Shown here one piece after another: positions 52,607-63,496 of a DNA stretch of 64,000 nt (positions within the stretch are counted from its first letter, which is position 1; the number at the start of each line of letters is the position of its first letter). The DNA comes from Paeniglutamicibacter sulfureus (GTDB lineage: Bacteria > Actinomycetota > Actinomycetes > Actinomycetales > Micrococcaceae): assembly GCF_039535115.1 (NCBI RefSeq), contig NZ_BAAAWO010000001.1, forward strand, positions 3,348,001-3,412,000, given 5' to 3'. The notes under the pieces were generated by a model, which had not been told where the DNA came from, ran no database searches, and was given only the letters and a program-made list of their open reading frames with translations. A program made the translations under genes and the position numbers.

Positions 52607-52689
52607 ACCTTGGGCAACAGCGGGTCCAGGGCGCATATTCCCCGCACGCTGCGGGTGCCGGCGTGATCTTTCCGGCAACGGTACGCGGA

Positions 52690-52720
52690 AAGCCGAGCCG
52701 CTGTGCAAGCGGCTCGGCTT
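52690..52720 (-). terminator. Terminator of the amino-acid permease gene
   Basis: A perfect 13-bp stem AAGCCGAGCCGCT (52690-52702) with AGCGGCTCGGCTT (52708-52720), loop GTGCA, 37 bp after the permease stop and before the DsbA-like gene. Confidence 0.85.
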
Positions 52721-52756
52721 CGTGACGATGGGAAAGTTGGGGGTTGGGAGGACTTG

Positions 52757-54178
52757 CTAGAGCGAATCGACCGGCACGTATTCGCGCCCGGTCTCGTCGA
52801 CCAGCTCGGCGCGCTCGTGCCCCTTGCCGCGGACCCAGACCTTGTAGGCAACAAACAAGAGCACGATCCACACCAGGCCGACCACTATGGCAACCCGGGT
52901 TGCGGGGATGACGCCCAGCAGCACGATTACAAAGCCCATGAAGGCAAGAGCCGCATAGGATGCAGCAGGCCACCAAGGCGAAGGGAACTCGGACGCCGGG
53001 AGGTTCTCCCGCGCAATGGTTCGCTTCATGGAGATGTGCGAGAGCAGGATCATGACCCACACGAAGACCGTGGCGAACGTGGCGATGGAGGCAATGATCA
53101 GGAACAGCGACTCGGGCAACACCGCGTTGAGCACCACGCCGGCCAGAAGCACGATGCCCATGGTCAGGACCGTCATCCACGGCACCCCGTTGCGGGAGAT
53201 CTTGGCGAAGGAAGCCGGGGCATGGCCCTGTTGGGCCAGCCCGAACATCATCCGTCCGGCGCCGAAGATGTCGGAGTTGATCGCGGAGATCGCGGCGGTG
53301 ATGACCACGGCGTTGAGGATGTGTGCGGCCGCGGGGATGCCCAGGTTGTCGAAGATCTGCACGAACGGGCTGCCCTCGGAACCGATCTGGTTCCACGGGT
53401 AGATCATCATCAGGATGCCCAGGGTGCAAACGTAGAACAGCAGGATGCGCACCGGCACGGTGTTGATCGCCTTGGGCACCACTGACTTGGGGTTCTCGGC
53501 CTCACCGGCGGTGATGCCGATGGTCTCGATGCCGCCAAAGGCAAACATCACGATCGAGAATGAGGCCAGCAGGCCCCAGAATCCGTTGGGGAAGAACCCT
53601 CCGGCGGCCAACAGCGTGCCCATGCCCGGGTTTGCCTCGGCGGGCAGGCCGAAGCCGAAGAGCACGATCAGGACGCCGCCGGCAATCATGGCGATGATGG
53701 CAGAGACCTTGATCAGCGAAAGCCAGAACTCCGTCTCGCCGAAGACCTTGACCTTCATCATGTTTAACGCGGCAATGAAGAAGACCACGGCCAGGATCCA
53801 GATCCAGCGTGGGACATCCGGGAACCAGAAGCCCATGTAGATGCCGAAGGCAGTGACGTCGGCAATGGCCACGATGGCCATCTCGAAGGCAAACGTCCAG
53901 CCCGTGATGAATCCGGCGAACGGGCCAAGGTACTTGGAAGCGTACTGGCCGAACGAACCGGAGACGGGGTGGCGTACCGCCATCTCGCCTAGCGCACGCA
54001 TCACCATGAAGACGGCCGCGCCGCCGATCATGTAGGCCAGCAGGACCGCCGGTCCGGCGGCCTGGATGGCGGATGCGGAACCGTAGAACAGACCGGTTCC
54101 GATGGCCGAACCGAGGGCCATGAACCGGACGTGGCGGACATTGAGTCCGCGGGCAAGCGCCTGGGCAAATTGGGGCAC
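52757..54178 (-). CDS. Amino-acid permease, AAT/APC family
   Basis: 473 residues from the GTG at 54178, which has AAAGG 9 bp upstream; a longer frame to 54310 has no start signal. Twelve membrane helices. N-terminal [25 protein letters not shown] is the APC signature with the unwound GSAIGTGLF helix, and [18 protein letters not shown] follows at about 225. It resembles proline/GABA/aromatic permeases; substrate not determinable. Confidence 0.88.
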   Translation of the reverse strand: MPQFAQALARGLNVRHVRFMALGSAIGTGLFYGSASAIQAAGPAVLLAYMIGGAAVFMVMRALGEMAVRHPVSGSFGQYASKYLGPFAGFITGWTFAFEMAIVAIADVTAFGIYMGFWFPDVPRWIWILAVVFFIAALNMMKVKVFGETEFWLSLIKVSAIIAMIAGGVLIVLFGFGLPAEANPGMGTLLAAGGFFPNGFWGLLASFSIVMFAFGGIETIGITAGEAENPKSVVPKAINTVPVRILLFYVCTLGILMMIYPWNQIGSEGSPFVQIFDNLGIPAAAHILNAVVITAAISAINSDIFGAGRMMFGLAQQGHAPASFAKISRNGVPWMTVLTMGIVLLAGVVLNAVLPESLFLIIASIATFATVFVWVMILLSHISMKRTIARENLPASEFPSPWWPAASYAALAFMGFVIVLLGVIPATRVAIVVGLVWIVLLFVAYKVWVRGKGHERAELVDETGREYVPVDSL

Positions 54179-54463
54179 GAAAACAAACCTTTGGTAGGAA
54201 AGGGGACATTCAATGGTAAGTCGATGGCCCAGATCCACCATGATCCCGTGGCACGGATCACCTGAGGTGCGGAGCCGGTTTTGGGCGCCGTGAAGGGATA
54301 CCCGGGGCATCGCCCGCGTGGGACCGAACGGTGCACTGCGGTTGGATCACTAGACTGGGCAGGAGCCCGATACCGTTGTGGATGCCGGCCGGTACCAACG
54401 ACCGTGACGGGGCCGCAGGGCGGAGCGCTGCTTCGGGTCTGGGACGGATGAAGGAGAAAACAC

Positions 54464-55132
54464 GTGGCGCGGTCGTTGGGTTGGCGGGGGATCGCGTATG
54501 CCAGTGGACTAACTGCAATTGCAGGTTTCGTCGATGGCGTGGCGTTCATTCACTTTGGCGGATACTTTGTCTCGTTCATGAGCGGGAACTCGACCCGTTC
54601 AAGTGCGGGACTGGCAGAAGGCAACTTTTTGGAGTGGGCGCTGGCCATCGGGCTGGTGCTCGGCTTCGTGCTGGGCGTGGCCGCGGCGACCCTGGCCAGC
54701 CAGGTTCCCTCGGTCCACAGGCGCGGAGCCGTGCTCTCGGTGTCCTCGGCATTCTTGTCGGCTTCGGCATTCACCACCCTGGGGTCGGCTGGTGGGGTCT
54801 TGACCGCCGTCTTGATGGCCATGTCCATGGGGGCAATCAACGCGACCTATACGCGCCGCGGCGAAGTAAGCGTGGGATTGACGTACATGACCGGTGCCCT
54901 GGTGAAGATGGGGCAGCATCTTGCCGCGTCACTGATCGGCGGTCCCAGGTGGGCGTGGCTTCCGTACGGCGCCCTATGGGCCATGATCACGCTCGGATCC
55001 TTTGTCGGTGCCTTCCTGTACCTGCACGTAGGCCTCCAGATCCTCTGGGGCGCAGCGCTGGCGCTAGTGGCCTGGACTGCGGTGGCCTTCGTGCGCGACA
55101 GCCCTGGCATGGGCTTCGGGCACCGAACCTAG
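54464..55132 (+). CDS. DUF1275 (YoaK-type) membrane protein
   Basis: 222 residues, GTG start with AAGGAG 8 bp upstream. Six membrane helices with family-typical SGLTAIAGFVDGVAFIHFGGYFVSFMSGNSTR and GAINATYTRRGEVSVGLTYMTGALVKMGQ. Function of the family is unknown. Its stop overlaps the convergent MFS gene by 4 bp. Confidence 0.85.
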   Translation: MARSLGWRGIAYASGLTAIAGFVDGVAFIHFGGYFVSFMSGNSTRSSAGLAEGNFLEWALAIGLVLGFVLGVAAATLASQVPSVHRRGAVLSVSSAFLSASAFTTLGSAGGVLTAVLMAMSMGAINATYTRRGEVSVGLTYMTGALVKMGQHLAASLIGGPRWAWLPYGALWAMITLGSFVGAFLYLHVGLQILWGAALALVAWTAVAFVRDSPGMGFGHRT

Positions 55133-56334
55133 GCTCCCTGCATCCCGCGGGCGTGGCGTCCATGCACCTGGAAGTACAGGGCGATGCCCAGGACCGAGAG
55201 CACGGTGAGCATCCCGAACATGCCCGTGTATCCCAGATGGGGGATCAGCAGTCCGAGGGCCACCGGCCCGAAGCCGATCCCGACATCAAGCATCAGGAAG
55301 AATGTCGAAGTGGCCACGCCAAGTTCCGCGGGTGGCACCGCTGAAACGGCAATGGCCTGCGCGCAGGGCATCAATGCGCCGAAGCCGAAACCCGTGAGGG
55401 CGGCAGCGGAAGCCACCGTCAGGATGCTCGGGTCGAACGCGAGTGCCGCCATGCCCAGCGCAAACACCAGTAGCAGGGGATACATGATGGCGTTGTCGCC
55501 CCGCCGGTCTTGGATGCGCCCGGCAAATAGCCGGGAGATCAGCACGGTGACGGCATAGACAATGAAGAACCAACTGGCGGCTTCCGCCATGGACTTGGAA
55601 ATCAGGAACGGTGCCAGGAAGGAAATGATGCCCGAGTAGGCGATGCCGCAGATCAGGATCACCAGCGAAATGGGCAGTGCCGCGGGGCTGATGATGGACC
55701 GGATAAAGCTGCCGCGCCGGGCGTGTGCATGGGGTTTTTGGGCTGGCCTCGGCGGTTCGGGCATGCGGACGAGCAACGTGAAGAGCAGGGCCGCGGTCGA
55801 GAATGCGGTACAAAACACGAAGACGGCCGTGTAGTTGCCGTTGCCTGAAAGCAGGACCGCCAGGAAAGGGCCGACAGCGGTGGAAAGGGTGGTGGAAAGG
55901 CCGAAGTAGCCTGTGCCCTCGCTGCGTCGCGCTGGCGGAATGATCGACTGGACGGCCGTGGCGATGGCGGTGTTGCCCATGCCGAACGCAACCCCGTGGA
56001 CTAGACGCACGATCAGCAAGAGAAACAGCGTGCTGCTGAAGATATAGAACACGGAGGCAAGGGCAAAGAGGCCCAGTGAGAGTATGGCGAGCCGCTTCCG
56101 CCCCATGGTCCGGAGCAATTTTCCGGCGAAGAGCCGGGCGATGACCGAGCCGATAACAAATACGCTCGAGGCCAACCCTGCGGCGCTGTCGGAGGCCTGG
56201 AACCTGTCCACCGCGTAGAGCGCCATGGAGGTCATCAATAGGTAGAAGACCATGGAAATGAAGAGGTTTGCGACGCCGGCGAGCAGGAAATCCCGGGTGA
56301 AAAGCTTCGTGGGGGGAATATGTGGCTGGCTCAC
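55129..56334 (-). CDS. MFS transporter
   Basis: About 401 residues from the GTG at 56334, chosen for AAGGAG 6 bp upstream. Twelve membrane helices in two halves joined by a basic loop (about 195-215: KPHAHARRG). MFS motif A-like GKLLRTMGRKRLAILS follows helix 2. Resembles small-molecule exporters (YfcJ/arabinose-efflux type). Substrate unknown. Confidence 0.85.
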   Translation of the reverse strand: MSQPHIPPTKLFTRDFLLAGVANLFISMVFYLLMTSMALYAVDRFQASDSAAGLASSVFVIGSVIARLFAGKLLRTMGRKRLAILSLGLFALASVFYIFSSTLFLLLIVRLVHGVAFGMGNTAIATAVQSIIPPARRSEGTGYFGLSTTLSTAVGPFLAVLLSGNGNYTAVFVFCTAFSTAALLFTLLVRMPEPPRPAQKPHAHARRGSFIRSIISPAALPISLVILICGIAYSGIISFLAPFLISKSMAEAASWFFIVYAVTVLISRLFAGRIQDRRGDNAIMYPLLLVFALGMAALAFDPSILTVASAAALTGFGFGALMPCAQAIAVSAVPPAELGVATSTFFLMLDVGIGFGPVALGLLIPHLGYTGMFGMLTVLSVLGIALYFQVHGRHARGMQGA

Positions 56335-56524
56335 CGCGCTCCTTCTTGGGTTTTTCCGCATTCGGCCCGGAGGAGGAGCCATGTCCCATTATTGACCTTG
56401 ATTAGAGCCAGCTTCGGCATTTATAGGTGCCCAAGGTGGTGTCATTGGCGACAGCCCCGGGAGACGTTGACCGCTTTTGGTGTCGGGGCGTTGGCGGTTT
56501 CCGGATTCTCCAGGGTATTTGGGG

Positions 56525-57169
56525 CTATCGGCCCAAATGCCACGAATAGGATGCATCATCCCAGTTCATGGTGGCGGTAAAGACATATCCGCTTTCGGTC
56601 TTGTCTTTGTTCGTTTCATTGACAGCAATGCACTCGAACGTTGTCGTGAGGCTGGTGAGGTCGTCAAGAGACCCGCCGCCAGTGGGCGTGCAGCTGACGC
56701 GTTTGATGGGGCCAGTCAGACTGCCCTTTTTGACACGGGCCTTGGAGTCTTTCTCGATGCTGGATTCAAGTTCTGCCACATAGACCTGGCGGATTGCACG
56801 TTCTGTGTCTTCGGACGCGGCAGCTGCGGAAGCCTCCGCAGCTGCCGCTGCTTGGGCGGCCGCAAAAGCCGCGGATGAACTGGCAGCTGCGGATGACGAG
56901 GCGGCTACTTGTGAAGCCAACGCGTCTTCGGCCACCTGTTTGGCAGCCGCCTGTTGAAATACATAGATGATGCCTACAACCAAAAGTGCGACCGCGACCG
57001 CTGCGATTATGAGCACCATCATTTTTTGCGATCTAGGATTCTTCTTTTCGAAGGGCTTCCCGCAATTGGGACAGAAATTTCCAGCAGATGTGGACTGGAC
57101 GCTGCAATCTTGGCAAACGCGAGTCAGGGTGGACCCGTCAACTGAATTATCTGCTTCGTGATCGTCCAA
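56525..57169 (-). CDS. Zinc-ribbon single-pass membrane protein
   Basis: About 214 residues from the TTG at 57169, which has AGGAG 7 bp upstream; the open frame runs further to 57559 through the aceB terminator region, which cannot be coding. N-terminal zinc ribbon (CQDC ... FCPNCGKPF, residues 17-37), a membrane helix (about 48-68: MVLIIAAVAVALLVVGIIYVF), an Ala/Ser-rich coil (about 75-120), and an outer domain with two Cys (VSCTPTGGGSLDD ... TFECIAVNE) that may form a disulfide. Ligand unknown. Confidence 0.75.
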   Translation of the reverse strand: MDDHEADNSVDGSTLTRVCQDCSVQSTSAGNFCPNCGKPFEKKNPRSQKMMVLIIAAVAVALLVVGIIYVFQQAAAKQVAEDALASQVAASSSAAASSSAAFAAAQAAAAAEASAAAASEDTERAIRQVYVAELESSIEKDSKARVKKGSLTGPIKRVSCTPTGGGSLDDLTSLTTTFECIAVNETNKDKTESGYVFTATMNWDDASYSWHLGR

Positions 57170-57304
57170 TTGGATCTCCTGATTTGCTTTGCGAGTGCGT
57201 GTATTGGTCGATCCTGGGATCCCCCAATGCACATCAGCCCAGCACCCATAGTCAGTTCGGGAAATGTGTATGCCAATGAATCCCAAAAGGTGGATTGTAC
57301 GAAT

Positions 57305-57353
57305 AAAAAACGATCGTCCCCGCCTGGGGCAGTTCTGCCGGTGGGGACGATCG
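57305..57353 (-). terminator. Intrinsic terminator of aceB
   Basis: An 11-bp stem CGATCGTCCCC (57311-57321) with GGGGACGATCG (57343-57353) plus inner GGCAG/TGCC pairing, followed on the - strand by TTTTTTATTC. Confidence 0.9.
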
Positions 57354-57440
57354 AAGGTTATGAAGTTGTTTCTTGGTGGCGGGATCCAAGGGGTGGTCGC
57401 GTCGTTGCGCTTGCCCCCTGACCCCGCCACCGAAGACTGT

Positions 57441-59078
57441 TTACGCGGCGGCCGTTTCCAGGGACTTTGCCTCTCGCAGGAAGCGGTTGTACGCCTGGAC
57501 GGTGAGGAAGGTCGGGAAGTCCTCTCGCAGGGCACAGGCCTCGAAGATCTCACGGGCATCCTCGAAACGGTCGCCTTCGAAGCGGGAGAGCTTCTCGAAT
57601 TCCTCCTCGGTCATGGCCTCGACCCAGGCGCGGGAAACCAATTCACCGGTGTCGGTGATGGCTGCCTGCTGGATCCACTGCCAGATCTGCGAACGCGAGA
57701 TCTCTGCGGTTGCAGCATCCTCCATGAGGTTGTGGATGGCAACGGCACCATTGCCGCGCAGCCAGGCCTCCATGTAACGGATGCCCACCTCGATGTTGTT
57801 GCGGATGCCGCCCTCGGTGATCTTGCCTTCGGTGCCCGCGATGTTCAGCAGCTCCTTGTCATCCGGGGTGACGTCCTCGCGGGTCCGCTCACGCTGGTTG
57901 GGGTTCTGGCCCAGGACCGCGTCGAAGACCTCTCGGGCCACCGGAACCAGGTCCGGGTGGGCAACCCAGGAACCGTCGAAGCCGTCGTTGGCCTCGCGGG
58001 TCTTGTCTGCACGGACCTTCTCGAAGGCCATGGCGTTGATGGCCTGATCCTTGCGGTTGGGGATGAAGGCAGCCATGCCGCCGATGGCCATGGCACCGCG
58101 GCGGTGGCAGGCACGCACCAGCTGCTCGGTGTAGGAGCGCATGAACGGCGCCGTCATGGTCACCATGCCGCGATCCGGGAGCACAAAGCGCGGGCCGCGG
58201 GAACGGAAGTTCTTGATGATGGAGAAGATGTAATCCCAGCGGCCAGCGTTCAGCCCGGAGGCGTGCTCGCGCAGTTCGTAGAGGATCTCTTCCATTTCAA
58301 AGGCGGCCGTGATGGTTTCGATGAGGACGGTGGCGCGGATGGTGCCCTGCGGGATGCCAATCAGGTCCTGTGCCAGCACGAAGACGTCGTTCCAGAGGCG
58401 TGCCTCCAGGTGGTTCTCGATCTTCGGCAGGTAGAAGTACGGGCCCCTGCCCTGGGAGATCAGGCGCTGCGCATTGTGGAAGAAATGCAGTCCGAAGTCG
58501 ACCAACGCACCGGAAACGGGCTTGCCGGCAACCAGGAGGTTCTTCTCCGGCAGGTGCCAGCCGCGGGGGCGGACCACGATGGTGGGCAGGTCGGTGAGCT
58601 TCTCGCCGGCCAGCTTGTATTCCTTGCCCTCGGGGGAGGTGAAATCGATGGTGCGGTCCAGCACCGCGCGCAGGTTCAGCTGCCCGTTGATGACGTTGGA
58701 CCAGGTGGGGGTCGAGGAATCCTCGAGGTCCGCCAGCCAGACCTTGGCGCCGGAGTTCAGGGCGTTGATGGCCATCTTGCGGTCGGTGGGGCCGGTGATT
58801 TCCACGCGGCGGTCCTCCAGGCCTGGGGCGATGGGGGCGACCTTCCACGACTCGTCGTCGCGGATCGACTTGGTCTCGGGGCGGAACTTCGGGTCCGAAC
58901 CGTTGGCGATCCGGGCGCGGTTCAGCTGGCGGGTCTGCATGAGTTCTGCACGGCGACCGTCAAATGCCTTGTGGAGCTGGGCCAAGAAGTCCAGCGCTTG
59001 GGGCGTGAGGATCTCTTCCTGCCGGCGGACTGGGGCAGCGACCAAAGTAATACCGTTCAGGGTGATTGGATCGTTCAT
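57441..59078 (-). CDS. aceB: Malate synthase A
   Basis: About 545 residues from the ATG at 59078, which has AAGGAG 9 bp upstream. Condenses glyoxylate with acetyl-CoA to malate. Family blocks: GPTDRKMAINALNSGAKVWLADLEDSSTP, VVRPRGWHLPEKN, RATVLIETITAAFEMEEILYELREH (catalytic Arg and Glu region), GRWDYIFS and the C-terminal signature around NIEVGIRYMEAWLRGNGAV with the catalytic Asp in NLMEDAATAEISR. Downstream of aceA on the same strand. Confidence 0.96.
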   Translation of the reverse strand: MNDPITLNGITLVAAPVRRQEEILTPQALDFLAQLHKAFDGRRAELMQTRQLNRARIANGSDPKFRPETKSIRDDESWKVAPIAPGLEDRRVEITGPTDRKMAINALNSGAKVWLADLEDSSTPTWSNVINGQLNLRAVLDRTIDFTSPEGKEYKLAGEKLTDLPTIVVRPRGWHLPEKNLLVAGKPVSGALVDFGLHFFHNAQRLISQGRGPYFYLPKIENHLEARLWNDVFVLAQDLIGIPQGTIRATVLIETITAAFEMEEILYELREHASGLNAGRWDYIFSIIKNFRSRGPRFVLPDRGMVTMTAPFMRSYTEQLVRACHRRGAMAIGGMAAFIPNRKDQAINAMAFEKVRADKTREANDGFDGSWVAHPDLVPVAREVFDAVLGQNPNQRERTREDVTPDDKELLNIAGTEGKITEGGIRNNIEVGIRYMEAWLRGNGAVAIHNLMEDAATAEISRSQIWQWIQQAAITDTGELVSRAWVEAMTEEEFEKLSRFEGDRFEDAREIFEACALREDFPTFLTVQAYNRFLREAKSLETAAA

Positions 59079-59153
59079 GGCTGTGACTCCTTCTTGAATC
59101 AAATGCTTGTGGGTGGTGGTGTGCCTGGATGCTGGTGCTCCGAGGCGGGTGCC

Positions 59154-59189
59154 CCGGCGGGGCCGACCGTGTCAGGTCGACCCCGCCGG
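59154..59189 (-). terminator. Hairpin between aceA and aceB
   Basis: CCGGCGGGG-C-CGACC (59154-59168) pairs with GGTCG-A-CCCCGCCGG (59175-59189). It may terminate part of the aceA transcript or stabilise it, lowering aceB expression. Confidence 0.65.
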
Positions 59190-59220
59190 TGCCGTGGGCG
59201 GGAAACCGCCCGGTGGGTGT

Positions 59221-60522
<1,302 letters not shown>

Positions 60523-60898
60523 TGCCTTCTCCTTGCTGGATTGCCGGGTGCCGGGCCAGGATCGTCTTCATGATCCCGGTAGGTTGTTCCGGCGTTCTTT
60601 CTGCGTAGGAATTACATTTCCGCACTTTTCCAGAGTCAGCTAGGGGGTATCGGAGGAAAGATTTGCACTTCTTCGCGAAATCTAAATTTGTGGCCGTCCA
60701 CACATGTATTCCAGCAACAAAAGCGAAAGTGGCCTCCTCATCGGCGGCAACCGTAGAAGAAGGAAGGGATATTTGAAGGTCGACAAGAATCGGCGATCTG
60801 TGGAAGTGCACGCCGAAGGATCGCACTACGTCAGGAGCAAAGGGCCGTGCCGCTCAGCCGTCCGGGAACCGTGGCACAGATGGTGCCGAGCGCCGTGG
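60523..60898. other. aceA promoter region
   Basis: No gene seen. An interrupted inverted pair ATTTGC ... GCGAAAT (about 60660-60680) resembles the short TTTGC words bound by RamB-type acetate regulators, but the match is weak. A small hairpin GGATC/GATCC lies at about 60559-60576. Confidence 0.4.
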
Positions 60899-61561
60899 TC
60901 AACCGTTGCTTGTCGCGGCCCGTCGCGTTGTGGCGGCTACCTGCTGCGGAGTGCCGGAACCGTCGATGATGTGCCAGCCTCTGGCCAACGCAATCTCCAG
61001 GTATGCCTCTCGCGCCGACTGCAAGTAGGAAAGTGTTTCGCTATCCTCCCCGCGCGCAACGATGCGGGCGTGGGCAATTCCGGCGGGAACATCAATCAGG
61101 ATCATCGCGTCCGGCTGCGGCAGGCGGGAAAGCAGCCATGGCAACAGCACCCCCTGGGGCAGTCCGCGGACTGAACGCAGGACCAGCTGGCACGCCAAGT
61201 GCCGATCCATCACGGTGGTGCCGGCGAAGCCCGATGCTCGCGCGTGGGCGAGCAGAACGTTGACAAGGCGCACGACAGATTCCAGCCGGTTAGCCCAAAC
61301 CGGAGTCAAAGCGGTTCCGAATCGTTCTGCCACACGTGACATCCAACGGCGTCCGGCCGGATTGCGCAGGAGTTGGGCCGGCGTGCCCGCTTCCCGGAGT
61401 TCGGCCACCAGCGTTGTCCCGACGGTGGTCTTGCCTGCTCCATCGATGCCGAGCAACACGACGGTCCGGGCGCGCGACGGCACGACCGAAGGGATATCGT
61501 CATGCCGCGGATCCGGAAGCGTGGCGGTAGCCGTGGTCGAGGCTGCGGGCGTCAAAAGCAA
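60899..61561 (-). CDS. Thymidylate-kinase-like P-loop kinase
   Basis: 220 residues, probably from a TTG at 61561 or 61555 behind CGGAG. P-loop LLGIDGAGKTT, a DR(H/Y)-type motif VMDRHLACQLVLRSVRGLP and a LID-like AREAYLEIAL region follow the dTMP-kinase fold. The usual YxxRxQxP pattern is altered, and it is unlikely to be the essential Tmk. It may phosphorylate another nucleoside or sugar substrate. Confidence 0.7.
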   Translation of the reverse strand: MLLTPAASTTATATLPDPRHDDIPSVVPSRARTVVLLGIDGAGKTTVGTTLVAELREAGTPAQLLRNPAGRRWMSRVAERFGTALTPVWANRLESVVRLVNVLLAHARASGFAGTTVMDRHLACQLVLRSVRGLPQGVLLPWLLSRLPQPDAMILIDVPAGIAHARIVARGEDSETLSYLQSAREAYLEIALARGWHIIDGSGTPQQVAATTRRAATSNG

Positions 61562-61794
61562 TAGTCTCCGTCGGTTGATTTGGCTGGGTTCGCTACTGGG
61601 TTCAACGACGAGTCCACGCGAATCGATGCCTGCACCGGCCTGTGCGTTGTCTGTGAATGGCGCTGGCCCCGACTAGCGTGGCCCTGGACGCGTTTGGGTT
61701 GCCGGTCGTCCCCACGAAAGCTCCCGCATGGCTCTCATTTGCCTCTCACTGACCCATCATTCTCCTCTCACAAGGCATTTCTAGTGTTGGGAAC

Positions 61795-61986
61795 ATGATT
61801 CGCCGCATACTTCTCCTGCTCGTCGTCTTGGCCATTCCGGCCGGACTGGCGACCGCCAGCCAAATACTGGCCAATACCGCCAACCCGCCGTTGCCGCACC
61901 AGCACCCCATCGTGGTTGAGCTTGCCTCCCCGTCGGGACCGTCGGCCCAGGCCCCTTCCCAGGAGCGCGACCATGACCAGGACTGA
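61795..61986 (+). CDS. Small secreted/membrane peptide upstream of a histidine kinase
   Basis: 63 residues: a hydrophobic N-terminus (IRRILLLLVVLAIPAGLATA) that could be a signal peptide or anchor, then a Pro/His-rich tail ending in ERDHDQD. Overlaps the kinase start by 14 bp, so it is likely translated together with it. Could be a signal modulator for the kinase. No known family recognised. Confidence 0.6.
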   Translation: MIRRILLLLVVLAIPAGLATASQILANTANPPLPHQHPIVVELASPSGPSAQAPSQERDHDQD

Positions 61987-63496
61987 AACCCATGAGCGCC
62001 AGGGCTCGGCCGTGTCGGCGCGCTGGCGCATAGTGGGCTGGATCGTGCTGACCACCGCCCTGGCACTGCTCGCTGTGACAGTGACGATGCGCTCCGTCAT
62101 GTCCGGACAGGTCGCGGAGGCCGCCAACGTGGGCGTCGTGCAGGAGATCGAGGAGTTCCGCACCTTCGCCGCCGAGGGACGTGACCCCAGGACGGCACTG
62201 CCCTTCACCTCGATGGGCGCACTGATGGAACGCTATCTCGCCCGGCAGCAGCCGCTGGCCGGCGAGGAGATCGTCGGCGTGGCCGGCGGGACAGTGCTGG
62301 CCGCGCGGGGCGTGGCCGACGATGACGGCAGCATTTTGGTGGGCGACGCCGCCTTGGTCGAACGGATCCTCCGCGACCCAAAGACCGCCGGCGTCTATGA
62401 GAGCGCCCACGGAACGGTGCGCTGGGGCAAGGCCGAGGCCGTCGCCGCCGGTGAACCCGCAGGCACGCCGCCGGAAAGGCAGGCGCATCTGGTGGTCGCG
62501 CAGTTCACCGGGGCCGCGCAGGAGGAAGCCAACCGGCAGGCGGTCATGCTCTTCGGCGTGGCGGCGGGAGGACTGGCGCTGACCGCCGGGATCGCCTGGC
62601 TGGTGGCCCGGCAGATCACGCGCCCGATCCGGACCGTGCGGGAAACCGCCGAGTCCATCACCGCCCACGACCTCTCGGCACGCATCCCGGTGGAGGGCAG
62701 GGACGACCTGGCCCAGCTGGCCGAGACGCTCAACGCGATGCTTGACCGGGTCGAGGCCTCCCACCTGGCACAGCGCCACTTCATCGCCGAGGCCCGCGAG
62801 CACCTCAACGAACCCCAACGCCGGGTCGCCGCGGCCCTGCACGAACTGGTCGACGAGGACCTGCCGGGTGCCGAACGCGCCCGCATCGCCTGCGGTGCCC
62901 AGAGGCTGATCGCCCGGATGGGACGCACGCTCGCGGACCTCGATGTGCTGGCCCAAAGCGGGAACCCGGGCTTCGTGAAGCCCGCCCGCGTCTCGGTTGG
63001 CGAGGTGACGGCCGATGTCGCCGCCGAGGCATCCCTTCCCGGCACCCACCCCGAACGGTACTTCCGCATCGAGGCGACCGGCAACGCCGACGCGTGGCTG
63101 GACCGGAACCGCATCGCCGATGCGGTGCGCCAACTCATCGAGAACGCCGTTGCCCACACCAAAACGGGCGACACCATCCGCATCGGTTCCTCTGTCGCCG
63201 ACGGCTCCGCCAGCTTCTGGGTGGCCAATCCGGGCCCGCCGCTGGATCCCGAGCGTGCCCGGGCGCTGCTTGAAAGCTACCGCAGCGCAGAGGGCAGCGA
63301 CCCCGGAATGGGCCTGGGCCTTGCCGTGGTCAAGGCGGTTGCCGAGGCACACCAGGGCACCGCCTGGGTCGAATCCGGGGACGGTTCCGGAACCCGTTTC
63401 GGGCTCTCGGTGCCGCTCGAGGCACTGGCACCCGCCAGCCGCCAGGACGACGCGTTCGCAGACAGGCTCGCCACCACCCTCGGGGAGGAATCGTGA
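61973..63496 (+). CDS. HAMP-type sensor histidine kinase with altered H-box
   Basis: About 507 residues from the ATG at 61973 (AGGAG just upstream). Membrane helices about 18-40 and 190-211 enclose an extracytoplasmic sensor of about 145 residues; HAMP about 211-264; then the dimerisation helix and ATPase domain (AVRQLIENAVAHT, GMGLGLAVVKAVAEAH). The H-box reads FIAEAREHLNEPQRR: relative to the usual SHELRTP the His and Glu are swapped (His277). No response regulator lies beside it; the next gene, overlapping by 4 bp, is an SLC13 permease, a plausible target or co-sensor. Confidence 0.82.
   Translation: MTRTETHERQGSAVSARWRIVGWIVLTTALALLAVTVTMRSVMSGQVAEAANVGVVQEIEEFRTFAAEGRDPRTALPFTSMGALMERYLARQQPLAGEEIVGVAGGTVLAARGVADDDGSILVGDAALVERILRDPKTAGVYESAHGTVRWGKAEAVAAGEPAGTPPERQAHLVVAQFTGAAQEEANRQAVMLFGVAAGGLALTAGIAWLVARQITRPIRTVRETAESITAHDLSARIPVEGRDDLAQLAETLNAMLDRVEASHLAQRHFIAEAREHLNEPQRRVAAALHELVDEDLPGAERARIACGAQRLIARMGRTLADLDVLAQSGNPGFVKPARVSVGEVTADVAAEASLPGTHPERYFRIEATGNADAWLDRNRIADAVRQLIENAVAHTKTGDTIRIGSSVADGSASFWVANPGPPLDPERARALLESYRSAEGSDPGMGLGLAVVKAVAEAHQGTAWVESGDGSGTRFGLSVPLEALAPASRQDDAFADRLATTLGEES

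Noticed and set aside
57170..57559. N-terminal extension of the zinc-ribbon protein
   Set aside because: The extension would be encoded across the aceB terminator and has no ribosome-binding site; the TTG at 57169 has one.
60660..60680. RamB-like site in the aceA promoter
   Set aside because: Only short half-site words match; without aligned promoters this is not distinguishable from chance.
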